From: Scatophagus argus
Taxonomy: Eukaryota > Chordata > Actinopteri > Scatophagidae
Reading direction: 5' to 3'
Assembly: GCF_020382885.2 (NCBI RefSeq)
Contig: NC_058493.1
Span: 18,198,999 to 18,262,998, forward strand
DNA length: 64,000 nucleotides
Position 1 is the first letter of the stretch; each line of letters opens with the position of its first letter. Both the position numbers and the translations under genes were made by a program. Positions 51,201 to 62,988 of the stretch are shown here, piece by piece. The notes under the pieces were generated by a model, which did not search any database, was not told the origin of the DNA, and worked only from the letters and a program-made list of their open reading frames with translations.

Positions 51201-54200
51201 ATGTGACCTGTCTGAGGTGTGAGAACTGAGGCTTAGCCACATTCAGCAGAATCTGCCCTTGAGTATCCATGTGAAGTACTTCACAATATGAAAATGCTTA
51301 TGTGTACTAATTTTTCACTCACCTAAATAGAATACTGTATTTAAGTTGTGGTTCCTGGAAGGAATAAATCATGTTTCTGGCTACAGAATCACACAGTTTG
51401 ACCGAGACGATCATTCCGCCAAGTTTAACAAAAGTCTTAATTAATTCACAGCAAATTAGTCCTACTTAAGATAATCAACAACTTATCGATCTAAAGTCTC
51501 ATCATTAGTTTTAAGTCTGTCTTTGCAAAACTGGCTCCAGGTGTCCAGAATCAATTCCAACATTGATCATCCACCCTGACTTTCTTCTTATGACTCGTAT
51601 GTGTTGTAGAAACGCTTCGTTATTGGACAAAACATTGACAGTTAACATGAAATGTAATTTCTAAGAGATGGAGTTACAGAAGAGGATTAATCACAATTTT
51701 ATCCCTGTGTGCATGCATTTTTATTTAAAAAACTGTTTGTGATGATTCATATGTACAGTTTAGCTGTCCACTGTGAAAGAGCTGATGAAAGAAGTAGTGA
51801 AATAGTGGGCTCATTTGAAAAAGCTATTATTGTTCGTATATTAAACTCTACCAGTTTCAGTCATTGTTCTCTCAAAGTCATGCCAAAAATAATTAAGTTA
51901 ACCTGCCTTAAGATATGAGATAAGTCATAAACTGACAAAGATTTATTGCATTTATTTTTACAGCCAGCTTCATGTGAGAACAATATAAAATAATACTGAC
52001 TTTTATCATTTAAGTGAAATAGACAAGCAAGAAACAGAGCTGAGGATAGAACTGAAGAGCTAAAAAGCATTTGGAGCCAAACTTCATATCTTATCACTGC
52101 ATCGAGCACAGACATTTTGAGGTGAGACAGGGAAGCTCGTGAGTGTGTGAGCAAACACACTGTATACCAGTGCATGAGAACTGTTTCTGATGTGCAGCAG
52201 TGATTCTGGCTGAGCTGACAGTCATCTACGCTGACAGAGGAGCGCTGCTCTGACATCATACCGTCACAGCGCCAGTCAACACCCTCGGGAAAGGGTGGAT
52301 TAGGTGAATAAGGGGATAGGAAAAGGAGAAAGAACAGGAGGCCAAATGGCATAGCATACAGCATAAAATAAAACAAAAAGGTTTGATGTATTAAATAAAG
52401 CGTTGAAGTAGAGATTGAGAGAGAAGGCAAAGGTGGAGAGGGAATGAAGTGGAGATGAGGACACAAAGTCTTACTGAGAACTGAAATGAGGGTTACAGAA
52501 GATGGAGAGGAAATTGAGAAGGGGATGGGGAGAGGAATGGGAAGTGAAGGGAGAGGATGGATGGGTAAGAACATGAGGGATGAGGGTTACCAGCAGGGCC
52601 TAGATAGGAAGTGTGTCTCCATAAACATACTGTGTCTGGGTCTTGCTGATCATACACTCGCCCGAGGAGACTATGAAACACAATATAGGTCCCATGTCCC
52701 ATGATGGATGAGGGCCAGGTTCCAATGTCAGCCCACTCAGCGATGCCTACCAACATGGACAAATCACTCGGCCACCGCCCCCCTCAACACATAGGCTAAT
52801 ACAACTAATGGAGCCATCTACAGTGTTCAACTGGCTCGATGCTCCTTGAATGGACTTCTGCTGTCTTGTTCTTGAGATTTATCCACTGGGAGTTGCTGTT
52901 TTTGTAAATCACGCTAGGTGCATAAATAACCGCATAACCTGTTCAAAATTAGAGATAAAAGTCAATAACATGTGTTCACTGACTTCAAGAACGCCTTTTT
53001 TTCCCCCTTCCACCTCTCACTGTCACCTTCACTGTGACATCGCCCTCACTTTTCTTTCATGGGCTCTCTTAAATCAGCTCCCTGCTCATAGCCACAAGCA
53101 GAAACCAGGGAAATGGTGAATGAGCTCCAGACTTAGTTCTGACAGGTTTTTTAAAAAGAAGCCTCGTTTGTGCTGACCTACATCGCTTTTTCTTTCCAAT
53201 CATCTTTCCTCTCGGGCCACTGCTGGCTGCCATGGGGACCAGGGGCCGGCCTGGAGAGTCGTTAGGAGGCTTAACTCACTGTGATTGCTGGCTCGGACAC
53301 ACAATTGAAAAAGTCTGATATACCAGCTCAAAAGGGGTGGCAACAACTTCCTGCTTGATTAATGCTGTACAGTCTGGCGTTGTGCATCTCAGTGCGTGCA
53401 GCATAACATTACCTCTGCAAAGAACTGTGATTCCCACCAAGGCCACCCAGAGCAACAATGGATACACCCAAAGTTTAGCTCATCTCCAAATGACAATCTG
53501 CTAAACATGTTTTGTCCATGTACAAATAGTCATTTAAATCACTGTTGAAATAAAACTGTTGATTAATGCAGATGGAAACAGCTTAATCTGGGAAGGAGCA
53601 GGGAATGAGAAAGAGTGTACAGTTAACACCATCATCAAGTATGTAAGGCAGAGAAAACGTCTGTGAATGATCCTTTACATAAAACATAGTTTTAAATTAA
53701 TTTCTGAATGTTGCCAGTTTGTGGGATCTTATTTTTGATATTTTTACTCATCACGTAAACACATCTGTTTGTACACTGGTGTGCACAGCTTACTTTTGAT
53801 TCTGTTTAGACTTTGGAAACATATTCCTTTCCTATTCTTTGTGACATTTCTCCAAAGATGATGTCTGCGAGGTTTGTCTCTTTATTTCCCAACAGAATTT
53901 CCAGCTTCTCAAGCGTTCATTTTTTTGTGGCAACATAGTGCATATTTCTCATTTAAAGGTTATGAATGGTCAACCACACTGAAAGCACATATACTACACT
54001 AGGAATATTTTCAAGGCTCTTTCGTTGTGTAGCATATATCTTGGTAACAGTGAATTAAAAAGACATCATTATCAACATTCAGAGTGATCCACAGTATGCT
54101 ATTTGAGTGTCTCATTGACAGTCTGTGTTGGTAAAATGTATTCTTGGTTAATACTGAATGGAAGCAGACTTTGACATGCTCCATTTCAGAAACCGTTGCA

Positions 54201-56650
54201 CATTTTACAGCTTTTACAGCCTCAGTGTTCAGAGTGGAGGTTGCCCAGGTCCAGTAATCTCTTTTGCGTTTATTCATATTTATTTCCCTGTTGCATCTCT
54301 GTGTGTGGTGAATCTCTGAGCTCATTAAGATTCAGCTCCTCCATGCAATAGCAGCTTTCTGAGATGATAATAATACAAACAGCTCCAGAGCTCCCACCAT
54401 AGTTATCTGCAGGTGGGTGATTATGTTCAGTCCACCACAGGGCTTTGGCCGGTCTACCACAGTGACCCAAACTGACTTACATAACAAGAAGCACCACATA
54501 AGAGATTAGAGGACCTTTCACTTAACACAGAGCGAGAAAACACAGCCTTTTTTTGCACATAACAGATCAGCAGGAAGCCAAAATGTGTCCTCTGACAATA
54601 ATATAATTAACTGTAATCACAGCTGCATTGGTGCGTTATGGGATTTTATCTCCAAGATGCAATAAGCACGAGACAGTTTTTAAAGGCAACAGCTATAGCT
54701 GCTGCTGCTCCAAATCACAGATTAACATAAAACTCCTCTCACAACACACGTGTGATAATGAACTCTGTAAATCTGTGGGATGGTTTTAGCATCACCCTCA
54801 CCTCAAGTATGCATGCGATTTCAGCTGTCACTGACTAAAACCGAATTTTCTGCCAGTGTTTAGTTTTAGGCTTTGGATGACTGGCAGGTGGTAAAATTAG
54901 ATCACATCTCTGTGTTATGTTGGAAGCTTTGATGAGCAGTTCTCAGTATCTGAGTGCACACCACAACAACATCTCCCTGAAGATCACTACTGATTCACAA
55001 ACCTGCAATAAGAATAAACACGCCATACATCTCTTCATTTATGAAAGCATATTTTCCCTTGAATGAGGGGGAAAAAATTCTTCTGTTTTATGAGATAATT
55101 TTGATTGACTACAAGTGACTACAAGATCCCAGGCAGCTGTGATGTAAATTGGTTACTGAGAATTAATTTCTCAAAACACAATTAAGCTAGACTCAATATT
55201 TTTTACACTGACAATGTACGGAATGGTGTGAAAGAGACTGCTCGTACTGATGAACTGACAAAAAAGTGTCATCCACCTCTGTAGTTCCTTTCAGATCTAC
55301 AAAGTGTTTTAGACTTAACAGCCCATAGTCCATTCATTATAAAAGTGAAAATACACTACATAGACAAAAGTATCCAGACACACTCTTTCAAGGACTGTGT
55401 TTCAGGGGTTGGACTAGACCCCTTACTCCAAGTGAGGGGAAATCTTAATACTTCAGCACACCAAGACATTTTGGAAAATGCTATGCCTCCAATTTTGTGG
55501 CAACAGTTTGGGAAAGGCCCTTTTCTATTTCAGCATGACTGTGCCCCAATGCACAAGGAATGGTCCATAAAGACATGGCTGGATGAGTTTGTGTGGAAAA
55601 ACTTGAGTGGTCCACACAGAGTGCTGACTGTAACTCCACTGAACACATTTGGGATCAACAGAGATTGTGAGCCAGGCCTTTTTGTCTAACATGCCTGACC
55701 TCACAAATGCTACTGCATGAATGGGCCAAAATTCTCACCCTAAAATCTTGTGGAAAGTCTTCACAGAACAGTGGAAACTGTTATAGCTACAAAGCTGTCT
55801 GTATATTTAGAATGCGATGTCATTAAAAGCCCCGTTGATGTAATGATCAGGTGCCCCAATACTTTTGTCTATATAGTGTATATTAAAGATGTTGGATAAG
55901 GACAAGGTGCTACTGTCCATAAAGATGGTACTGACAGGCATGATAAGAACTACCTAAAATGACAAAAAACATTATCTGATGTGTACTTTGTAGTTTTTAG
56001 TAAAGCCCATGTCCCATCGGCTAACATGGACGAGGCAGGATTTATGGCCTGTACTGCAGCCAGCCACAAGGGGGCCAGCGAGATGTTTGCCTTGATATAC
56101 AATCACCGTTCTGTATTTAGAAGTACTGACTGAACAAATATAGATGTGACAGTGCACACAGCTTCTGCTTTCATTCTATCATTTCTCCATTATCAGATTT
56201 GGTGTTTGTAGATATTTGTGCTCCGAGCTATATTTGATTTCATTAATAAACCCACAGAATCACAAACCTCAACGGACATGGCTATTTTTATCCTGTGGCA
56301 TATTTCTCTAGGAAGCAGAGAGCAAAGGTTTCCCTCTGTTTCGGTCTCTCTTTCACTGTCTAACAGCATCTTGTTTTGTCACATGTATTCTTGGCTGGAT
56401 CATCCTGTTCCGTCGTTCTCAGTCCGCTGGGCTCCATGAAAACGGCCAGGAGCAAGCCATCAGATGGGTGCAGGGAGCTTACAGGGTAGCCATAGAGAGA
56501 GACAGAGATGAGGGAGACAGACAGAGATGATGATGGAGAGCTGTTATTAGTTGTGGAGGGACACTAGACAACTTGGCCCACGTGACCCCTCGGGGTAGAG
56601 GCATGCTGGCAGGCTGTGATTAGAGTTAGGTGGTTGACAGACCTCCAGCG

Positions 56651-56697
<47 letters not shown>

Positions 56698-59600
56698 TGA
56701 TGGGGGGCAAGAGGTAAACTGGTCCTCATCCCCTGACTGACACCAAGACATTTAGTTTAATTTTAAAGGCAGAACAAAGGTCATAATTTATGCGATGACA
56801 TCAAATACGAGACAAATGTATCTTTTCAGCGATATGTTTTTTTCTTCCAAGACAGACTATTTAACATCAACCAAAAATTCACAGTTGACCTAGTTAGCAC
56901 ACTTGGATGCACTGCACAGAAAACTTTGTGCATTTTTAGAAAAGTGAATGGAATCTTAAAGCAGCATTTCTGAATTGAAGAAACAGAACCCTCAACAAAA
57001 ATCTATTACTTGTTATGTGGGATGATGCCCAGGTTCAGTGCTCAGCCTACAGTGGGTTAAGCACTTAATCCCTCAGAAACTAACTGTGTTAAGAGGGCAG
57101 CCAGTTTAGCTCTTTGTTCTCCAGCTGAGAGACCGAGTTCTGAGATCGCTGGAAGATGAGAGGTTAGCATATATTTTAGATGCGTGTTTCACGTGAGGAA
57201 CCTCACTTCTAAATAATGAGGATGCCCTTCTTCTGTGCCACGACTCACTGACCAAACAGTGAAGAGCTGCAGACAAGCAGACGTACAAAGGTCCAGATGA
57301 AGAACGCAAGAGGATATGGGGCAAAAAGGTAATGGGAGGAGACAAAACGTGGAAGATGGAAAGAAAATGTTCTGATGTGCACAAGACAAATGTGAGAAAA
57401 AACACAAAGCTGAACATAAGATAAAGGACTGAGTCAGAGGTTTTAGTTTAGCGCTGGAAGTCATAGAACAACGTTTTGGATAGCGAGGAAAGAGGAGTAA
57501 AGCCAGCTAATATAACATGTAAAGCATTTCCATAGCTGCCACTGAGCACGACAAGATCCTTTCGTTTGTATTGTTTCTGAGAATGTGGGGGCTTTTGTGG
57601 CCTTAGGTTGAGTTTACAAATAATTACATCATCATTACACAGTAACAACAAGAGATGGCACTTTTTTGGGTTTTTTTTTTAACTGAACAGATTTAAATTA
57701 GACTGCTTCTAGAAGAATATAACTGCGTATAATTTGTATTTCTGGCAATTCAGTCAGTAAAGTGCAGCTAGTTAAATGTTATGGGTTGCTCAGGGCAAAT
57801 GTCCTGGACTCAAGACATTAGTATTTGTAAGATCCTGGTTAAAATATTTTATTGCAATTTTACTACACTTTAAAATTCCCAAAAGTTTTGAGCACAGCAA
57901 ACGATCAAAATTCATCACCCAACACTACTAACATTAAATTACATTTCTTCAAAAGTAATTGGTGCAGTCAGTCCTGGTCTCAGCTGCTTCTAATGTGAGT
58001 GAAATAAATGGGATTTTAAGCAATATAGGTTTAGTCAGTTTTAAGGGGAACATTAAAAATAACGTTACCATTGCAGACAATGAACTATTGATCTAACAGA
58101 TCAGCCCCTGCAGGGTCGACACATCAACACAACAGACAGACAGTCAGTCCTGCAGCACTTTAAATTACCCATCATTACATCATTATGCACCTCTCCGCTG
58201 TGACAAACGGCTTCCTCAGCTACTCGTTTAATTTTGGTGCCCAACAATTCACATTTCTCGCATCAGTCTCGTCTCTTTTTCTCTCATTACCTCTTTTCTG
58301 GTGTGGTTTCATTTTCTTTGCTTGCTGGTGCTTCCTGCAGGTCTGGGAGGTTGGCAAAGTCATCCTGTTCAGCCAGGCCGATTGCTAGAGACAGAACAAC
58401 CATCTTCCCCTCACTGGACACAGACAAACAGGACATCACAACACCACAGGTGTGGACAAATAGGCACACACACACACACACACACACAGAGCACACATTC
58501 ATTTCATGCACAGAGAGTGGGAGAGAGGTTGTTTCATTTCAACAAGTGAACAATCAACACTTTCCCCATACAAATAAGTGAGTATATTTAACTATTTCTT
58601 TAAAAGTATTTTCCTCATCACTGTTAAAACCTTGCATTTTGTTGCACGTGGACAACAAACCACAATATCCACAAACAATAACCTACAAAGGCAACTTACA
58701 GTATGGTTTTGAGTTGTACTTCATAACAAATCTTTGTGGACCAGTCAGTGATTTTATGGCTGGTAGTTTCACATTATGAGAAAACATAACCTGCCATGTC
58801 CTTAACGCAAATAATTAATGCATCGCCCTCAGCTGTCTGGCTCTTTTCTTGTATTCACAAAATTGACTTCATTACAGGTCAGGAGAAAATAGATCTTCTG
58901 TCACTGAGAGAAGATCTGAAGATCTTTTTTCTTTATCATTGCTGTAAACAACTCTGTGAGATTGAGTGTGCGCTTATAAAAGCCATCCAGCCTTTGATAT
59001 AAGTCTAATTTTCACATTCTGGATAATGCTTTTTGCCTTCAGATGTACTGTAGCCTAGCATCAGAGTGAGATGTCATATGGAGCATGTTAGATCACCTCA
59101 TGAACTTCTTATATCCACTGTTTTATGGCATAAAGTGTCTACTTCAAATACAGGCAATGAAACTGTGTTATTACTCCACCTTTCCATATAAAATCTGTTA
59201 AAAACATCCATAAGGTGCATTTCTTCTAATTCATTGTTACATCATATGGTTATATAATGCATCAGTGAACAGTGTGTGTTCTTAAAAGCACAGGGATGCA
59301 TTCAATTACTTATGAGTGTTTTCAATCCACTGTTGTTATGGCAGTCATAGGAAGATCACCATTAGCAGGAAAGAACCACTGAAATGTGTGAAAATAGAAA
59401 ATAGAAAAAAAAAACTGTAATAAGGGTTTAGATTGTTTCAGAGAGAAAACAGAGGCAGTTGAAATTGCATCCATGAAAATAGGGGTGGCTTTAACAAAAA
59501 CCTGCAACAAAGAAACATATCGCTTTGATTTTCAGCTCTCTCTAAACATGCCTGAAGTCATTTAAATTACATCTTACTGAAGTGTGCTGCACCGTGAAGT

Positions 59601-62600
59601 GAAGAGGCCATGCAAACAGTGACCTTAACAAATGAACATTTGCCCACTCATCTCGTACCTCACAGTCACAAAATCATAATCCACGTGTAGGCACATACTG
59701 GGCACTAACCTGGCTTCTCATAATTTCTTCTCTGTCTTCTGCTGCTCCTCTCCTCTGCATGCAGCCTCGAACAGAGTGTACTGATCCAAGGCCAACCTTT
59801 GTGCATTTCCTTTTAACTTTTTCATGGCATTTTATTAAAGGGCCATTTCAAGATTATTTTTCTCTGTCTTGCACTCCTTACTGGATGAGTAGCTCTCTTG
59901 CTTTCCTTAGAATGTTGGCTTTACCATTTTATGAGATGTAATGGAAGAGAACACTTGTAATTACTAGATTATTTATTTTAGAAAAAAACAAACAATGAAA
60001 CATGGCTCTTGCAAAGGTTTGAATTCTGCAGTGCTAAGCTAGAAACTATGGCAGAACTGAATACAAATGTGGAATTGTGCCAAGTATGAACAAATACCAA
60101 TAGGACCAAAAGATCAAAAACATTTTACGTCATTCTTTTCTGCTTGTATGGTATTTTTTTTTAATCAGTTTCATCTGTTTCTCCTCAGTTTTCCTCTGAT
60201 CATTCTCCTCTCATCTCTCACGCTTCTGATTTATTGTCTCAGCCTGCATGCGCTTTCTGTAGCGCACTCCCTCTTTAACAAGAGGCTGTTTGCTGAAGCA
60301 ATATTGACAACAAGACTGAACACATTAGCACTTGAGAGACAGCGGACCACTGGGGATGTGTAAACAGCAGCAACATGACGCTCATCGATAAGGTGAACAG
60401 ATCTGTACAGATGACCAAAAAAGACACGCGCACTCCAACCAGAGGGTCCTGAAATCATTACCACCTACACCAGCTCTATTGATCTGACATATAAGCAGGA
60501 TGGCTCAGTTGCCATGCTGCATGTGAGAGGCATGGACACACATGGAAGGGCTAAACTGCTGCATTTGATTCCTCATACCCCACTGATCACAAACACATGA
60601 TATTCCTACTCCCACAGTGTGTTTCCCCCCTCAGGGTCAACAACTGATGTGTTTGGTCCGGTGAGATTCATGAGGACAGGGAAAATGGGTGATACCACCT
60701 CCCTATACATGTGCCTAGCCTTATTTGAATGATGATTCACATAGGCAGTCAGGTTACTGGCCTGGAGACACCGTTAATGGGAAGACACGCAAAAAGTACA
60801 GGAGTGTAGAGCTGTGTGTGTGTGGATGTGCGTGAGTGTCTATGTTTGTGGTCTCGAGGGGAGGGGGCGTTTACGTGAGGCTGTTTTGTGGAGCACATCA
60901 TTTGTAATCTATCATTCAAGCCAAGTGGAGGAAGAGAGCTCTTCGTGCTCAGTATCTCGAACAATCATAGGCTTTGCACACCAGCAGTCGTCCTGCTCAG
61001 TAGTGGGTGAACTGGAAAATTGTTGGTGTCGTAAAAACTGTGAAGGTCTTTGCCAAAAGAACATTTCTTCCGAACTCTGGCTGGGCTAGGGCGGAGGTTG
61101 TTTTGTCCTGTGTTACTGTTTGCGTTTTCTCTAACTGTTATCAGCCTACGTTGGAAAAATTGTATTATCAAGAGAGTTGGATGAAGTATAAAGAACATAA
61201 GCACTGACAGCACTCAAACTATGATTAAAGTGTACGAAAAAGTATTTCAGTAGTGCAGCCCAGCAGTTCAAACCATTTTAAACCTCCTTCACGGTGATGT
61301 CAATAATGAATCACAGCTACATTGCCATGAATCTCAACACAAAAGATCCACATTGAGGGGAATGGCCTTACAGCAGACCCTACATGTTAGTGCAGCTGTG
61401 AAGGTCATGTGTGCATGATGTGATGATGCACACATGCAAAGGCTGTTTTCATGAAACCTTTAGAAATACAGCTTATAAAATCAGTACTCCAGAAAGAAAA
61501 CAATGTTTGATTCTTGTAACTTGTCGATAAACCTGTTCAAACATATGATACTATTTAGATGCACCTCTGCATTCAGGGGCACCAAAGTCTGTCTTAATTA
61601 GATTTTTCATTGAAGAGTTCACACAAACATCAACAAACATACACTAACATGCACATACATACTTGTAAATATGGGCTAAAAGGCTTTCAGAATCTATCGA
61701 TCTTTCTATCAGACTGTGCAGCATACTGACAGAGATTATTATATGGTAGAAACATTAACATGACAAGCTAGTAATTAATGCTATCAATAAATCTGACACA
61801 AACCACAAACTGGATGGTGAAAAAAAAATGACTTAAATGGACTTAAAGTGGACTTAAATCAGCATCTTTGGCACAGTCAGAGCAAAAGACAACAAAATTT
61901 AAAGTATTGCAATAACATTGTAAAGGATTGCAATAACATTACATCCAGGACCTTTACCTCAAATTGAGTATTTTTATGTTGGAGTACTTGTACTTGTATT
62001 TAAACCTGCAGTGTCAAACCTTTGTCTCCCCATTGTGGCGCCGAGTGTAATCACACAAACATTGTCAACATGCTTATAATGCCAAAGGCTCCCCCATACT
62101 CCTATTTGCTGTAGCCTATTCCATCGCTATGGTTGGCCCCCTTCAGATTTGAAAAACCAAACGCATCGCTAACTGTGCGACAGCGTTGACACAAACTCCA
62201 TATTTAAAAACTCTATTATACTGTAAAACATTGAAAGATTTGTCTGACAGTAGTAGACTTAATCAGCATTGTGTTAACTAATTTGGCAAAGGCTTCATTT
62301 ATATGTAAAAGTCCTGTACTGCAGGATCTGAACACTTCTTCTAGTATTGCCGCAAACTGCAATAAGCCTACAGCCTCCAAAATGACAAGAACGATGAATC
62401 AACATTACTCTAAAAACTGAATCGAGGATTCATTGCAGGATTGTTGTCTTACACAGTATGTTGGTGTGTCCAGTAAATTGGCAAGTTATGTATGCCCAAA
62501 TACTCCTAATAAACCTAGCAGTAGTGTGGCATGTAGCAACATGTAATGCATCACTGATATCACAATCATCACATCAATATCACTGAGAGCATTCATGTCT

Positions 62601-62988
62601 TCTGTGTCAAGCTTTGCTTAGTTGAAAACTTCATTACACTTACAGGAAAGACTTGACATCCAGCCCTCTGGTGCGGATCTGCTCCACCATGTGATCCCAG
62701 CTGCCAGGATTTGACCTCGATCGGCCTGCTCCTGCTCTGTACCGGGAGGCTCCAGCCGGACTCCCCCGGACCCCACGCGGGCCCCCACGGTGGCCCCCGC
62801 CGCCTGGGCCCGTGTGCAGCTGGCCCAGGCTTTGTGAGGTGACTGGGGGGTCGTTAGGACCCGGAGGGGGCTGGTGAGTGAGGGGCTGTTGGAGGCTCTG
62901 CTGCCGGACCAGGGGCCGAGGACGTGCCACGGCCGAGGACGGGATGTGCTCCAGGGTGGAAGCGGACGAGAGAGAAGCGTCCCCAAAA
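39193..62988 (-). CDS. syt7: Synaptotagmin-7, 3' part (linker, C2A, C2B)
   Basis: Eight minus-strand exons join in frame to about 482 residues plus stop: 62988-62644, 58413-58291, 45081-44958, 42389-42122, 42006-41837, 41533-41419, 41239-41040, 39297-39193. The gene is 5'-incomplete: the luminal and transmembrane exons lie past the right edge. The first two exons encode the long-isoform linker, the third the constant linker ending SVTSDMLM, the next two C2A, the last three C2B ending [13 protein letters not shown]7 is a high-affinity Ca2+ sensor for slow and asynchronous vesicle release, facilitation, dense-core granule and lysosome exocytosis. All ten Ca2+-site Asp residues are present (KDFSGTSD and DYDRFSRND in C2A; MDIGGTSD and [10 protein letters not shown] in C2B). 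Teleosts carry syt7a and syt7b; I cannot say which this is. Confidence 0.95.
40983..41018 (+). repeat. (GAA)n microsatellite next to a syt7 donor
   Basis: AAG/GAA trinucleotide run starting about 20 bp inside the intron downstream of the C2B central exon. On the transcribed strand it reads as CTT repeats, that is, a pyrimidine-rich tract just after the donor. Confidence 0.9.
41040..41239 (-). CDS. syt7: syt7 C2B central exon
   Basis: It encodes [20 protein letters not shown], the Lys-rich strand, and later [14 protein letters not shown] with the second set of C2B Ca2+ ligands. The polybasic KDKRVEKKK stretch, which binds acidic lipids in synaptotagmins, is intact. The exon starts at phase 1 (G|AC) and ends at phase 0. 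An AAG run follows its donor directly at 40983-41018. Confidence 0.95.
41419..41533 (-). CDS. syt7: syt7 C2B first exon
   Basis: It encodes [20 protein letters not shown] and then [18 protein letters not shown], the start of C2B with its first Ca2+ ligand Asp. It joins upstream at phase 0 (DGS|GSRG) and downstream at phase 1 (TS|D). Confidence 0.95.
41837..42006 (-). CDS. syt7: syt7 C2A second exon
   Basis: It encodes [36 protein letters not shown] and the C2A end [10 protein letters not shown]. Three C2A Ca2+-ligand Asp residues ([10 protein letters not shown]) are present. Confidence 0.95.
42122..42389 (-). CDS. syt7: syt7 C2A first exon
   Basis: It encodes [20 protein letters not shown], then [19 protein letters not shown], and [20 protein letters not shown], ending [10 protein letters not shown]. 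The acidic entry and the C2A core match mammalian SYT7 nearly residue for residue. Confidence 0.95.
44958..45081 (-). CDS. syt7: syt7 constant linker exon
   Basis: It encodes [20 protein letters not shown] and then [20 protein letters not shown] plus a final Met. This corresponds to the mammalian SYT7 linker with GQTPHDESDRR and SSVSDLVNSLTSEMLM. It accepts an upstream AG| overhang (Arg) and ends at phase 0 before LSPG of the C2A exon. Confidence 0.9.
45200..45395 (+). mobile_element. Possible degraded Tc1-like 3' fragment
   Basis: Patches such as TGGAACACCAATTGCATGCC, CAACATCATTACACAACCTC and GTGGAGGCTGTCATGGTAG resemble the transposase 3' region common in fish Tc1 families, in the right order. 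The match is patchy and no inverted repeat is visible. Confidence 0.3.
45603..45915 (+). repeat. TTAGCTTAGC-type interspersed repeat
   Basis: The wording GGGAAATACACTTATTACTT, GAGTTAGATGACAAGAT, TTAGCTTAGCTTAGCATGCA, CTGGAAACAGAGGGAAACAG and CTGTCCAAAGGTAACCAGCA, then AAGTTGTGGTTTTACTGC, is that of a widespread percomorph repeat. It lies in a syt7 intron. Boundaries are approximate. Confidence 0.75.
49069..49552 (+). mobile_element. Tc1-like transposon 3' half, open reading frame kept
   Basis: The element is cut at its 5' side and ends with an intact terminal repeat ATACTTTTGTCTATGTAGTG and a TA. An open frame runs from 49065 to 49568 and encodes the C-terminal part of a DD34E transposase: [15 protein letters not shown] carries the second catalytic Asp, and [11 protein letters not shown] leads to the third catalytic position 34 residues later. 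That position is Lys (codon AAA at 49296-49298) where Glu is expected, so the product would be catalytically dead even if the N-terminal half were present. It lies in a syt7 intron. Confidence 0.88.
55352..55880 (+). mobile_element. Tc1-like internally deleted element with both ends
   Basis: Inverted ends CACTACATAGACAAAAGTAT and ATACTTTTGTCTATATAGTG are flanked by TA on both sides, the Tc1/mariner target site. The 529-bp body aligns with the copy at 49069-49552 from the CCCCTTACTCC block onward, but has frameshifts after [12 protein letters not shown]. It also lacks the 5' half of a full (about 1.2 kb or more) transposon. It is a non-autonomous deletion derivative in a syt7 intron. Confidence 0.88.
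56653..56695 (+). repeat. (GA)n microsatellite
   Basis: GA dinucleotide run of about 43 bp in a syt7 intron. Confidence 0.95.
58291..58413 (-). CDS. syt7: syt7 alternative linker exon (123 nt)
   Basis: It encodes [20 protein letters not shown] and then [20 protein letters not shown]. Vertebrate long SYT7 isoforms carry a very similar segment (GRMVVLSLVLGLSEQDDFAN in mammals, from memory). The length is a multiple of three and both ends have the same phase, so inclusion or skipping keeps the frame. Confidence 0.85.
58465..58489 (+). repeat. (CA)n microsatellite
   Basis: CA run of 25 bp about 50 bp upstream (in transcript direction) of the acceptor of the 123-nt syt7 exon; on the transcribed strand it reads GT. 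Confidence 0.95.
62644..62988 (-). CDS. syt7: syt7 alternative linker exon (345 nt)
   Basis: This GC-rich exon encodes a disordered Pro/Gly/Arg/Ser-rich segment with [20 protein letters not shown], a [16 protein letters not shown] stretch and the end [20 protein letters not shown]. The last part matches the start of the long linker in mammalian SYT7 (DHMVGQI...GLDVKSFL, from memory). The acceptor is tatcttctcag and the donor gtaagtg. The length of 345 nt keeps the frame if it is skipped. Confidence 0.85.

Noticed and set aside
51861-52574. 237-codon minus-strand frame in a syt7 intron
   Set aside because: It is largely low-complexity Ser/Leu/Pro from pyrimidine-rich DNA plus unrelated segments. 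A sub-segment ([20 protein letters not shown]) looked exon-like, but no matching splice sites of the right phase or known syt7 homology supported it.
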